From: Limnanthes douglasii subsp. nivea
Taxonomy: Eukaryota; Streptophyta; Magnoliopsida; Brassicales; Limnanthaceae
Assembly: GCA_036936605.1 (NCBI GenBank)
Contig: JAUPFV010000005.1
Span: 230,111,770-230,175,769, forward strand
Length of the DNA: 64,000 nt
Direction: 5' to 3'
Made by a program: the position numbers and the translations under genes. Every line of letters begins with the position of its first letter. The first letter of the stretch is position 1. Shown here piece after piece: positions 55,037 through 64,000 of the stretch. The notes beneath the pieces were generated by a model. That model was not told where the DNA came from. It saw only the letters and a program-made list of their open reading frames with translations, and made no database searches.

Positions 55037-55620
55037 AAATAAACTGAAGTACTGGTTTTGGAAGCATACATACAAGCTTTTTTCTCTAAAATTTAAAATT
55101 TGAACTCTGAAATTGGGAAAAAGTCTCCTATATTACTATTTTTCTCTTTTAAATAAATTTTTTCTATTTTTTTTTGTATAATTTGTTAAAAAATTCAAAA
55201 TATTATTAAAAATTAAATATTAATTTCAAATTAAATACAAAATATAAATAGTAGATAGGTAGGTAATAATAATATTTGAGGTATTGATTGAAACTACAAA
55301 TCCGATCTACCCTTATATTTTCCAATAATTGTATAAATATAAACAAAAGATATGACTAACAATTTAGTATTTTTATATTTTCGTGTTAAAGTTGTCCGAT
55401 GGACCCGACAAATTATTAATATTAAATGAAGCGAAAAAACCGAGTCGTGAGTTAATAAAGAACACTTCAACAATATGAACACAACAGATTTGTGTTGATT
55501 CATAATAACAAGAGCATAATGTTTTCCAAGTGAACACTATGAACGCTGAACCACAATTTTAGTTATGTCATAGAAGTAGTTATGCAATTTGTGTTCAACC
55601 TAATTGCATCTTAAACCATT
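55037..55620. other. AT-rich, nothing recognised
   Basis: Low-complexity A/T sequence without coding or structural signals beyond chance. Confidence 0.4.
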
Positions 55621-55629
55621 CACTTCTTG

Positions 55630-55841
55630 TATAAATAGATAACCCACTAAGATAGTGCTACTCAAACCCTTCTCTTCCACTGTGATAATCTAATTAGAGA
55701 GAAAAAGTGGCCTTGACTAAGTTTGGAGCTTTCTTCCTTTGCTTATTATTTCCATTTCCATGTTTGACACGATGGTCAGAATCTTTCTTCTCTATCCGTT
55801 TCTCATCTCCTGTTTCACCAAACCAAACATTGATCAAACAT
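55630..55841 (+). pseudogene. Small secreted-peptide-like reading frame with TATA box (left copy)
   Basis: TATA-like TGTATAAATAGA at 55628-55639 precedes an open frame from 55707. The first codon is GTG, in a context (GAAAAAGTGGCC) that looks like a mutated ATG. The peptide VALTKFGAFFLCLLFPFPCL has the shape of a secretory signal and is followed by ~24 residues to TAA at 55839-55841. An inverted related copy is at 56150-56310. No family is recognised; it could be a small secreted peptide gene or a transposon terminal repeat. Confidence 0.4.
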
Positions 55842-56129
55842 TAAATTAATGTCTCTTATTCATTTGATCTTTTTTCGATTTTGTGTAGGTTTTTGTTTCT
55901 GATTTCTGCAATTAAACAAAGATTGAATTGTGTTAAAGAATTTATATAAATAATTTGATTAACTTTATCTTGTTTCTGAATGAAGAGAGATATATTACCG
56001 GTAACCAGCTCCGGAAAATATTTGGGAATTTGGATGAAAAACCTACACGCAATCGAAACAATAAATGTGCTGAAAATCAGAAATGGATGAAGAAGATAGA
56101 TAGGTTCTGAATATAGAGTTGACAGATTA

Positions 56130-56315
56130 CCGGCCCCAATATCTAGCTTTTGTTTTCTAGATAGAGAAGATAGATTCTGACCCTCGTGTTAAACATAGAA
56201 ATAGAAATGATAAGCAAAATGAAGGAAGCTCCAAACTTAGATATCTTTCTCAGATTATCGCAGTGGAAGAGAAGGGTTTGGGAGCACCACAAAAGTGGGG
56301 TTGTCTATTTATAAA
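56130..56315 (-). pseudogene. Small secreted-peptide-like reading frame (inverted copy)
   Basis: Minus-strand relative of 55630-55841, sharing TTTATAAATAGACAACC, CAAACCCTTCTCTTCCACTG and AAGTTTGGAGCTTCCTTC. The peptide frame reads ISKFGASFILLIISISMFNT and ends at TAG near 56157. No ATG lies in the homologous start position. Confidence 0.4.
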
Positions 56316-56329
56316 ACCGGTTAATGGTT

Positions 56330-56460
56330 AAAAGATGTAATTAGGGTCCCGTGAGCGTCTCTACGTCGGGACGGTGGAGACGGGACCCGCCACAAAACGG
56401 CCGCCCGCTATCAAATGGTACCCAACAATCCGGAAGCGCCATTGACTTTAAATTGGTTTT
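56330..56460. repeat. GC-rich hairpin
   Basis: GGGTCCCGT (56345) and ACGGGACCC (56380) are inverted, with GTCTC/GAGAC inside. It stands out as GC-rich in an AT-rich region; possibly a MITE end. Confidence 0.4.
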
Positions 56461-56748
56461 TATCTATTTATAACAATCAAAATAATAATTCTTTTTGTTA
56501 ATAAAAAAATAATTTATGGCAATTCTTTTTATAAAGTTACTAGACTATTTATTTTCGGTTGAAGATTATATAAAATACACGATTGAACAAATATATTTTG
56601 TATACAAATTAACAATAGTGAGATGAAAAAGTATAACTCAAATAACAAACATCCAAAGATTGTGGGATAAATGAGTTGGATCTATAAAAAAAAAGTAAAT
56701 TTGTAATGCTTAACAAGATCGGGTGATTTTTGAAACGTAAAATCTGTA

Positions 56749-57335
56749 ATGGAGATTCGAAATTATAAGACGAGATTGTCGAACCCAACGATGGAGAGTT
56801 CGAGAATGTCTTGGAATTTCTCTAATTCCAGATATGGTAGACTACCGCACAATGGGCCAAATGTGACTCAGGTTGTTATGGAAAGAGGTTCAGGAACTGG
56901 CAATTTATATCCAGGGTTGCCAATTGGAGATCAGATGAGGGAATTTAAGCTTCCTAGACGAGGCATCCCAAATTAGCTGGAAGAATGGACATTCCAGGAG
57001 GATATGATTGGTGATTCTGAGAAAGTATTGCACAAGGTACAGTCAGAGCTTGTGTTATAACCACAAACGAGAAGTTTATCTCTAGTAGTGAGCTTTTCTT
57101 GGATGTTAAGACAAAAAATAAAGGAGTATATGTGGATGTTGTGTTTGTTTTAAATGAAATTAAGCAAGGGCACTTGAGTTGTGGAGGGCCGAATGTGGTG
57201 ATATATACTACTTGTTGTGAAAAAAATACTATTTTGGTTTGTGATCCAGATTTTAACATCCGACGTGCTTGAAGGGGCATGAAGAACATTTATAGCGTTA
57301 CCAATTTTCTGTACATGAGATTAGTGAGATCTAAC
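56749..57335 (+). other. Unrecognised open stretch
   Basis: Plus-strand frames (MEIRNYKTRLSNPTMESSRM; then DIPGGYDW and VRACVITTNEKFISSSELFL) are coding-like, but I cannot assign a family. The adjacent LINE remnant is on the opposite strand. Confidence 0.3.
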
Positions 57336-58990
57336 GGAGCTAAATGGACCCATTCCAAAAAATCGTGTTGATGATATTAGATACCGTGCTACTATTGCAC
57401 ATTCTAGTATAATGAATGATTCTAGGTACATAGCGGTTACCAGCAGAGTTAGAAAAAACCAAGAGTTATACCAGATGAAAGTGGATAGGTCATTGCCGAC
57501 ATCTGTCTTGTAGAGTTTGCCAGAAATGGGATTTTATATTGATGATATTTTTCATCCCCAGCTAGAAGGGGATCCAATACGAAGGTTCCAAATGCTATTA
57601 TCTTTTACCTTTTTTCTAAGTACCAAATTACAGAAATTTGAAGAATAATTGTCCTTCAGGATTAACTAGAAGTGTTCGAGGGCGGTTGTCTGATTCCAGA
57701 TTCTTAAGGTCTAAAATCCCAATTCCGCCCTCTGACGATGAAAATAAAACTTTAAATCAAACGACTTTGGAATCCAAGATTTTCATCTCGGGACCCGACT
57801 AGAGGAATTTACATAAGAGTTGGGCAAGGTCCTTAAAGACCCGTACATGGAGGATAAACATAGAAGACCGGTAAAGTTTGCCAGTGAATGAGACCTTGAT
57901 TAGCTAAAGTCTCCCCGCGTAAAAAATGGTTTTATTGAACAAAAGCCTACGATAATTGTAGGAGAGATGAGAGGTGATAAAAGAAGTAGCGAACATTAAG
58001 GGAACATTACTCAAATATAAAAAAATGCGGTGATAGAATAATGGATCAAGCCATAAAATCTAGAAATGAAAATTTGAATCTTATTGGGTTTGAGGTGGAG
58101 GCCCAAAAGGATGAAAAAATTCTTAAGGCCCTCCTTAATAAGTTTAACGGAGTTCATGTTGGCTCAGCATAAAATAAGTAAGTCATGTACAAAGGAGAGA
58201 TTAATGATTTTGAGCTTATGACAGGTCCAATGAAGTCTGATAAGATGTGTTGCCTTTTTTTAAGTATACTCGAGAGAACTTGCATAATAAAAACGAAGAG
58301 GAAGGGGAAGAGAGAGTCACATAGGGGATAGTCGAAATAGAATTGATTGTTGCAAGATATCAAGAAAAGAAACAAAAAACAACACATATAAACCCTAATC
58401 CTATGTTAGAGTGAAAATAGATTCAAAGACTCAGGGAAAATAATCTCAATTTTTTATTCATCGTATTTTGACGGAAAAGGATAATATAGGATGCTTTGTA
58501 TAGAATTATCCAAAACCCTAATTCAAAATAAGGGAAATTATATAAATGTTTTAAAATAAAATAAGTAAAAATAACGCCTAAATATAAAAACTGGATTTTG
58601 AAGGCTTTATGAGTCGAATGTGGGTATCAAACTTTGCAAAAAGTTAAATTTTTTAAATCTGACGGCCTCGTCGAAATTTTTGATTTGAGTACCTATTTGA
58701 CACAATTCCGATACCTAAGTCAGAAACCAGTCTGTTCGTAGTTTACTTACGTCAGAAGGTCCCTTTGTCGAAGGCTTCTCTTACTTTTGAATAACCAAAA
58801 AAGTTACATTGATATTGATAGAATAAGAGGGGGCGAAACTACATTAGATGATCCAACCAATCATTTGGATGGAGATATCCATGACATAGAGTACATCCCA
58901 AAAGAGACGTCTATACACATTGTCGAAGACTTACATATTTCAATCTCAAAGGTCGCTCGACGAATTTTTCTGTTGGTATTATAACCGTTG
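57336..58990 (-). pseudogene. LINE-D: second decayed copy of the LINE-C family
   Basis: Minus-strand remnant of ORF2 from RT to the zf-RVT region. VGNDLSTFIWYNSWF (near 57480) matches 'VGDG--T--W-D-W'. Nucleotide blocks parallel LINE-C: 57670-57800 versus 7450-7580, and 58840-58965 versus 8210-8325 (GATCCAACCAATCAT, GACATAGAGTACATCCCAAA). It is about as degraded as LINE-C. Ends and TSD were not found. Confidence 0.65.
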
Positions 58991-60398
58991 AGAAGCTTTT
59001 GGAAAAATAAACTTGATACTGATTTTTATTTTTTATTTTTTTAATGATCAAAATAAATAATCTAAGATAAAATAAAATAATAATTAAAAACATGTTTTTC
59101 TTTTTTAGTTTTTAAAGAAAACAAATGTCAAACTATTAATATTTTTAAACTTATTTATAATGATTTAAATGAATTTCTATTGTACATAACCATTATAATA
59201 TGAATAAACGGACTATTCCTGTTGAACCCTGAAATTATTCATATATACAAATATTATAACAACACACCAACCATTCTTGAAATTGTATCATAGATATTTA
59301 ACATTCTTATTTCACATTACTAATGTTATAATTTATTACACAGATAGAAATAATAATATTTAACATTACAAATCTCAAATATGCCATATTTATTCATGTC
59401 AAAGGAATAAAATTATTTTATTTGATTTTATAAAACACAACATAACCTATTTATTTATATTATATAGATATTACACTAGTAAAATGAATTATTTGACATT
59501 ACATAACACACCGTAATATATTTATTTATAATATATATGTATCGCACTAAGAGAGTCCTTACTTACTATACAAAATACATCACAAATCTCCTTATTTATG
59601 TTATTCTAGTGAATAGTACTCTTCATGTTATTTTTTACAAATTTATTATTTACAACAATTTTTACAAAAAATGACATAACTTTCTCTATAATTTATTTTT
59701 AATGGATTCTTTTGGCATTTGAAACTAGAGTCATATATTTTAAAAAATGTATATAACATCAATGTTTAAATGTTTTCAATCAACAGATAAATAAAAACAA
59801 AATTGAGTCAAAATTTGTTTCTAACACTTTTTACAATTATTATGGAAAACAAAACCTTGTTTATAATTTCTTTTAGTATGATATTTTTTGTATTATAGAC
59901 TAACATTGTAGATCGTTGCAAGTCAGTGTGGAATTAAATATTAAGTTGTTCTAAAATTTGTTGATACATAAATTATTAATACAATTTTTTTAATTTTGAT
60001 TGCTGTTACGAAAAAAAACATATTTTTTTTGTGGATTTTTAAATTTGATACATTGGTCATTAAAAATAAGACTAGTGTATATTCATAATTGCATATGTTG
60101 TCAATATTTAAATATTTTTTTAATTTACACATAACTAAAATATAAATTAATATAAAATTTGTTGATGTGAACTTAGTTTTGAAGAACCAAAACAATTGAG
60201 AACCGAAAGAACCAACCCGACATAAATTAAAAAACCGAATACTTATGCCTAACATATAAAATATCGAATCTCAAACCTAGCAACTAATCTAGCTCAATAA
60301 AAGTGAACGATTGAAAGACTAAAACTATTATTACCGGTCTATTATTCACTTGTCAAAATATGATACCAAAATACTAACATATCAACAAATAAAATAAA
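58991..60398. other. AT-rich stretch without recognised features
   Basis: Strongly A/T-rich. The minus frame 59941-60255 is composed of Ile/Leu/Lys/Phe codons and is judged chance. Ends at the Copia-3 5' LTR. Confidence 0.45.
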
Positions 60399-61074
60399 TG
60401 TTGGAATATATTTATTTAATATATTTATAGACTAATAATAATTTGGACCGATATGCTAAATAAACATATTCGGTTATTGTCTTAAGGAAGTCCAAATTAA
60501 AAGTAGTCGAGTTAATTATTTAATTAACTAAATTGGACTTATGGGTAAAAAGGCGTTATGGGCTCAAGTGTGGTAACCGGGTTGAATTTGGGCACTGTGA
60601 TGAAGAGGGCCCAAATCTCAACACTTAAGCCTGAATTAATAAATCAGGGATATAAATTGAATTATCAATTTATTGGGTTATGGTCCCGGACACAAGGAAG
60701 TAACATAGGATGGGCTTTACAATGTTGGGCTTCACATTGTAAAATCTATAAATAAGGGGCTAGGTTTAGGTATTTCATCACTCTAAACCCTAATCAGAAA
60801 TACGGCCGCTTCCTTAGTGTCTGGAAACCTTTTCCTTCTTCTCTAACCTGATTCTACAGGTCTCTTAGTTTCATAAACGGAATCGCCAGAGAACGTGGAA
60901 TCGCTAAAGAACGCAAAAGAACGCTAGAGAATACTAGATGGATAGCAGCAGGCAAACCCGTAAGTATTCTTAATTTTTGTTTCTTCTATAGATGAATCTA
61001 ACAAAAAGGGTTTTATTATTATTTTCCGCGATTTGTTATATATTATCTGATGCGATTTCGGATTATATATAACA
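60399..61074 (+). repeat. Copia-3 5' LTR (676 bp)
   Basis: Starts TGTTGGAATATATTTATTTA and ends ATATATAACA. TATA box TCTATAAATAAG at about 60745-60756, followed by ACCCTAA and the leader. The end is set by the primer-binding site three bases on. Confidence 0.8.
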
Positions 61075-61076
61075 AT

Positions 61077-61089
61077 TGGTATCAGAGCC
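61077..61089 (+). other. Copia-3 primer-binding site
   Basis: TGGTATCAGAGCC, complementary to initiator tRNA-Met. Confidence 0.9.
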
Positions 61090-61463
61090 AAATAAACCCT
61101 TTTTGGATTCAGTAGAATAATCAAATTGAGATAGACAAACATGCATATTTTTCTTAATCGTAAAGAATCCATGTCATTGGGATTATGTGTTAATTGAATT
61201 GGTAGGGCATGGATTTAGGGATTGTATGAAAAGCATGTTATGTGATTTATTGAAATTGCAATTTTTATAGTTTGGGGATTTTTTTTTTATTTCGGGTAAA
61301 ATTAGGGTTTATTGATGTCTGGAATTTTTCTCCCAAAATTAGCATCAAATCAACCCTAAAATAACGAATAAAATCAAAATTATTGGGACAGTGGCTCATC
61401 GACAGCTTAACCCCTGATGTTAACGCTGATCGAAGACTGTCCGCTGATTATCACGGTAACCGA

Positions 61464-61633
61464 AAAAAAAAAAAAAAAAAAAAAAACTGCTGCAGCAATT
61501 TGCAGCTCGTTAGAAATTGCAGGGGCCTGCTGGAAATTATAGCAGGGACCTACTGCAATTTCAACAAGGGTCTGCTGAAAATTACAGCAGGGGCCCGCTG
61601 GAAATAACAGCAAGTGTCTGCACTGCACTGCTG

Positions 61634-61666
<33 letters not shown>
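61464..61666. repeat. Poly(A)/poly(T)-flanked tandem repeat in the Copia-3 leader
   Basis: A run of ~22 A (from 61465) and a run of ~28 T (61639-61666) enclose imperfect ~23-bp repeats of the form GGGCCTGCTGGAAATTATAGCA. The A and T runs could pair, closing a 150-nt loop that itself holds CTGCTG/CAGCAG inverted pieces. Confidence 0.75.
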
Positions 61667-61677
<11 letters not shown>

Positions 61678-61879
61678 TTAATTATTTTTTTTTTTCGAAA
61701 GTACATATTTTGTTCGGAAATATATATATTGTATGTAAATTATTTCACAAGTATGTTGTGTTTGGCATGCAATTTTTTTTGTATGTTTATTTGTGAATTA
61801 AATTGTGTGTGTGTGAATGATTAAATGACGATGCATGATTAAGGTTTCGTAGACCGGTAGGTGAAACTAAGAAATTAAT

Positions 61880-62330
61880 TTAATCGGCCCTCCGGAAGGT
61901 TAAAATTAATTTTCTTAAGGATCCTAGGCTTCGAAAAGTTCGGGGATTAATTTAAATTCAAATATTATCGGCCCTCCGGAAGGTTCACGTTTGGGTTTAA
62001 ATTAATCATGAACGGGAGAAAATTATTGAAAATGGTCTTGGTGCTGATTTTAATTTTAATTAGATGAAATCGGCCCTCCGGAAGGTTTCATCGGTAGTTA
62101 TGATAAATTAAATTCAGCCTTACAATTTTTTGATTTTAAGTAGGTGAAATCGGCCCTCCGGAAGGTTTCATCGGTACTTAAGAAAATCAAATTATGGTTA
62201 TTTTAATATATGTAAATGACATCGGCCCTCCGGAAGGTCTCATTGGCAATTAGAAAATTAAAATAATGATCATAGTATTTTTCTCAAACTCATAAAATTT
62301 CATGTTAATTTGATTTGCCCTCCGGTATCT
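61880..62330 (+). repeat. Six-fold repeat of TCGGCCCTCCGGAAGGTT in the Copia-3 leader
   Basis: The core TCGGCCCTCCGGAAGGTT (or GGTC) recurs near 61882, 61968, 62069, 62149 and 62221, with a decayed copy TTTGCCCTCCGGTATC near 62317. Spacing is irregular (about 70-100 bp) and several copies are followed by TTCATCGGTA. Each core has a TCCGGA palindrome with CCT/AGG arms. Confidence 0.85.
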
Positions 62331-62443
62331 ATTATCAATGAATTTTATGTTTTACATGTATTTGTCATGTTTATGCACATGTTTTCAGTTATATGTCAAA
62401 ATGCTAGATGTGCTTTGTGTTGTTTGTTCCTATTATAGTATCC

Positions 62444-63080
62444 ATGGGTTACAATTTTTTGGGGAATCATCCACCGACGTTGGATTGTTCGGATTTCCAA
62501 TTGTGGAAGCAAGAAATGTTGCTGTTTTTATCTGTACATGATTACGACTATGCACTAATAACTCCCAAACCATCTCCCCTTAGTCCGGAAAGTACACCGG
62601 ATGAAACTAAGGCTGATGAAAAGTGAGAAATGTCAAATAAGTTATGCATGGCGCTCTTGTTACAGGGAATAGCAGTAGCATTGCGTGGGGCTGTCCCTAA
62701 AGGTGTTACCACTGCCTCGGTCTTTCTCACGGAGATTGAGAAAGCCTTTGCAAAAAAAAAAAAAAAAAAAAAAAAAGTATAATGGCAAAGGTAAAATCCG
62801 GGAGCACGTTCTGGGAATGTTGATGATTTGCCAAAAGTTAAAGGCAATCGGTTTAGACTTACCTGAGGAATGCATAGTGGGATTCACATTTCATTCGCTG
62901 CCAGACCGGTTTAAGTATTTCCAGTCCACCTATAACTGCATGCGAGAAAAGTGGAATATCAATGAATTGATTTCCCACGCTGCACAGGAGGAGGAAAGAC
63001 TTAAAGGCACATCGCTTGAGGCTAATGTGATTACATCACCAAATAAGGCAGGACCTAAGCGGAAGGCATATGGCAAATGA
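62444..63080 (+). pseudogene. Copia-3 gag (stop plus poly-A frameshift)
   Basis: ATG at 62444 opens MGYNFLGNHPPTLDCSDFQL, a copia gag start. The frame stops at TGA (62624-62626) yet continues homologously as EMSNKLCMALLLQGIAVALR. At 62752-62776 a run of 25 A shifts the frame, which then reads GLDLPEECIVGFTFHSLPDR and NINELISHAAQEEERLKGTS to TGA at 63078-63080. The zinc knuckle that should follow AYGK is absent. Gag would form the virus-like particle in an intact element. Confidence 0.75.
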
Positions 63081-63889
63081 CCGGGTCAAGGTTCGGTCAA
63101 CAAGAAAGGTATAAGGCCCTGGACAAGTTCATAACTTTTAAGACCGAGATTGAGAAACAACTTGGTAAAAGCATTAAGACCGTTAGATCTGACCGTGGTG
63201 GTGAATACTATGGTAGATATGACGGATCGGGTGAACAACGTCCAGGTTCCTTTGCACAGTACCTAGAGAAGTGTGGAATAGTCCCTCAATACACTATGCC
63301 TGGTTCACCTCGCATGAACGGTGTATCTGAGAGACGGAACCGAACACTAAAAGATATGGTTAGAAGCATGATAAGTCACTCATCTCTACCATTATCTCTC
63401 TGGGGGGAAGCCATCAAATGTGCCGCTTATATACTCAATCGAGTACCCACAAAGGCTACTGTTAGGACTCCATATGAGCTTTGGAACGGGCGTAAACCTA
63501 ATTTAAAGCATCTGCATGTGTGGGGTTGTCCAGCTGAGGTGAGGCCTTACAAACCTCAAGAAAAGAAACTGGACCCAAAAACAGTTAGTTGTTTCTTCAT
63601 AGGTTATTCCGAACATTCTAGAGGGTTTAAGTTTTATGATTCTCTCACTGGTACAATATTTGAGACAGGAACGGTCAAGTTTCTAGAGGATGTTGAGTTT
63701 GGGGGGAAGAATAAGGGAACATATGTTGATTTTGAGGAAGAATCCATAAAGATTCATGAAGGTTTTAATAGGGATACTGAGATATCTGAAGATTGGGCGG
63801 TAATGCCAATCATTTCGATCCCATTAGAACAAGGTAATCCTCAGATTAACACTGATGCTCCACTTGAGGGTTCTAACCAGGATACATAG
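63077..63889 (+). pseudogene. Copia-3 integrase core (N-part deleted)
   Basis: Immediately after gag the frame enters integrase downstream of its first catalytic Asp: [20 protein letters not shown], then [20 protein letters not shown] (second Asp), then [20 protein letters not shown] (Glu). [20 protein letters not shown] and the linker follow. The HHCC zinc region, protease and zinc knuckle are missing, so an internal deletion of over a kilobase joins gag to integrase near 63080-63110. TAG at 63887-63889 stops the frame, which reads on in the same frame to the window end. Confidence 0.82.
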
Positions 63890-64000
63890 ATTCGGATAGA
63901 ACAAGAGGAACCTCAAGATAATCTTCCACAAGGGAATCAAAATGACATCGTTCATAATGATCAAACTCTACCTCCTCAAGAAGTGCAACAAGAGGAAATA

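Larger units (their letters stand above)
60399..64000 (+). mobile_element. Copia-3: Ty1/copia retrotransposon, 5' part
   Basis: A 676-bp 5' LTR, primer-binding site, unusually long ~1.35-kb leader, gag and integrase. Gag has an in-frame stop and a homopolymer frameshift. Protease, zinc knuckle and the integrase N-part are deleted. Pol continues off the window, so the 3' LTR and TSD cannot be checked. Non-autonomous as sequenced. Confidence 0.88.

Noticed and set aside
59941..60255. 104-codon minus-strand frame
   Set aside because: Low-complexity AT-driven composition, no motif and no neighbouring gene structure.

Overview
This is plant nuclear DNA, most likely from a flowering plant and probably a eudicot. 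It is AT-rich. It carries Ty1/copia and Ty3/gypsy (Tat-like) LTR retrotransposons, plant L1-type LINEs, hAT and Mutator-like DNA transposons, a eukaryotic tRNA-Ala gene, and intron-containing fragments of plant genes. I see no intact ordinary host protein gene. Almost all of the window is transposable elements (TEs) nested in one another. The species cannot be named from what is visible.

Layout. 1-1600: LINE-A on the minus strand (ORF1, then the start of ORF2). 1600-5880: an AT-rich repeat field holding two Mutator-like MITEs with palindromic minisatellites (1878-2600, 3187-3904) and a 5'-truncated LINE-B (3963-5557) with target-site duplications (TSDs). About 6450-12595: an old minus-strand LINE-C (ORF1, endonuclease, RT, zinc ribbon), interrupted at 9830-10475 by a cluster of short, partly inverted LTRs. 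12848-18273: Copia-1, with 483-bp LTRs and TSD ATAGA. 19183-24337: Copia-2, with 489-bp LTRs and TSD CTGCA; it is very young and damaged by only one evident in-frame stop. 24817-30858: a scrambled copia region in which RT, integrase, RNase H, gag and protease pieces are joined in the wrong order and on both strands.

31501-37416: a large composite hAT-type element. It is bounded by the 8-bp duplication GGAACATC and carries a long fold-back, fragments resembling hAT transposase, and three exons of a trehalose-6-phosphate phosphatase gene between ~530-bp direct repeats. It sits inside a BED-finger (RICESLEEPER-type) hAT transposase pseudogene. 39987-40296: a small broken GRF zinc-finger gene. 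About 42.6-51.2 kb: a decayed Tat-type gypsy element (protease, RT, RNase H, integrase on +), followed by an antisense ORF on the minus strand. That antisense ORF is split by a Pack-MULE (48921-50369) carrying a leucine-rich-repeat receptor-kinase fragment. 52.8-56.5 kb: MITEs, the tRNA-Ala gene and an inverted duplication of a small secreted-peptide-like reading frame. 57.3-59.0 kb: a second copy of the LINE-C family. 60399-end: Copia-3, with a 676-bp LTR, a long leader with repeated TCCGGA hairpins, a disrupted gag, and integrase fused to it by an internal deletion; its 3' LTR lies outside the window.

The most notable points are the two independent gene-capture transposons (composite hAT with phosphatase exons, Pack-MULE with LRR kinase), the rearranged copia region, and the hairpin minisatellite inside Mutator-type MITEs. 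All identities and divergences were read by eye; no alignments or database searches were run.
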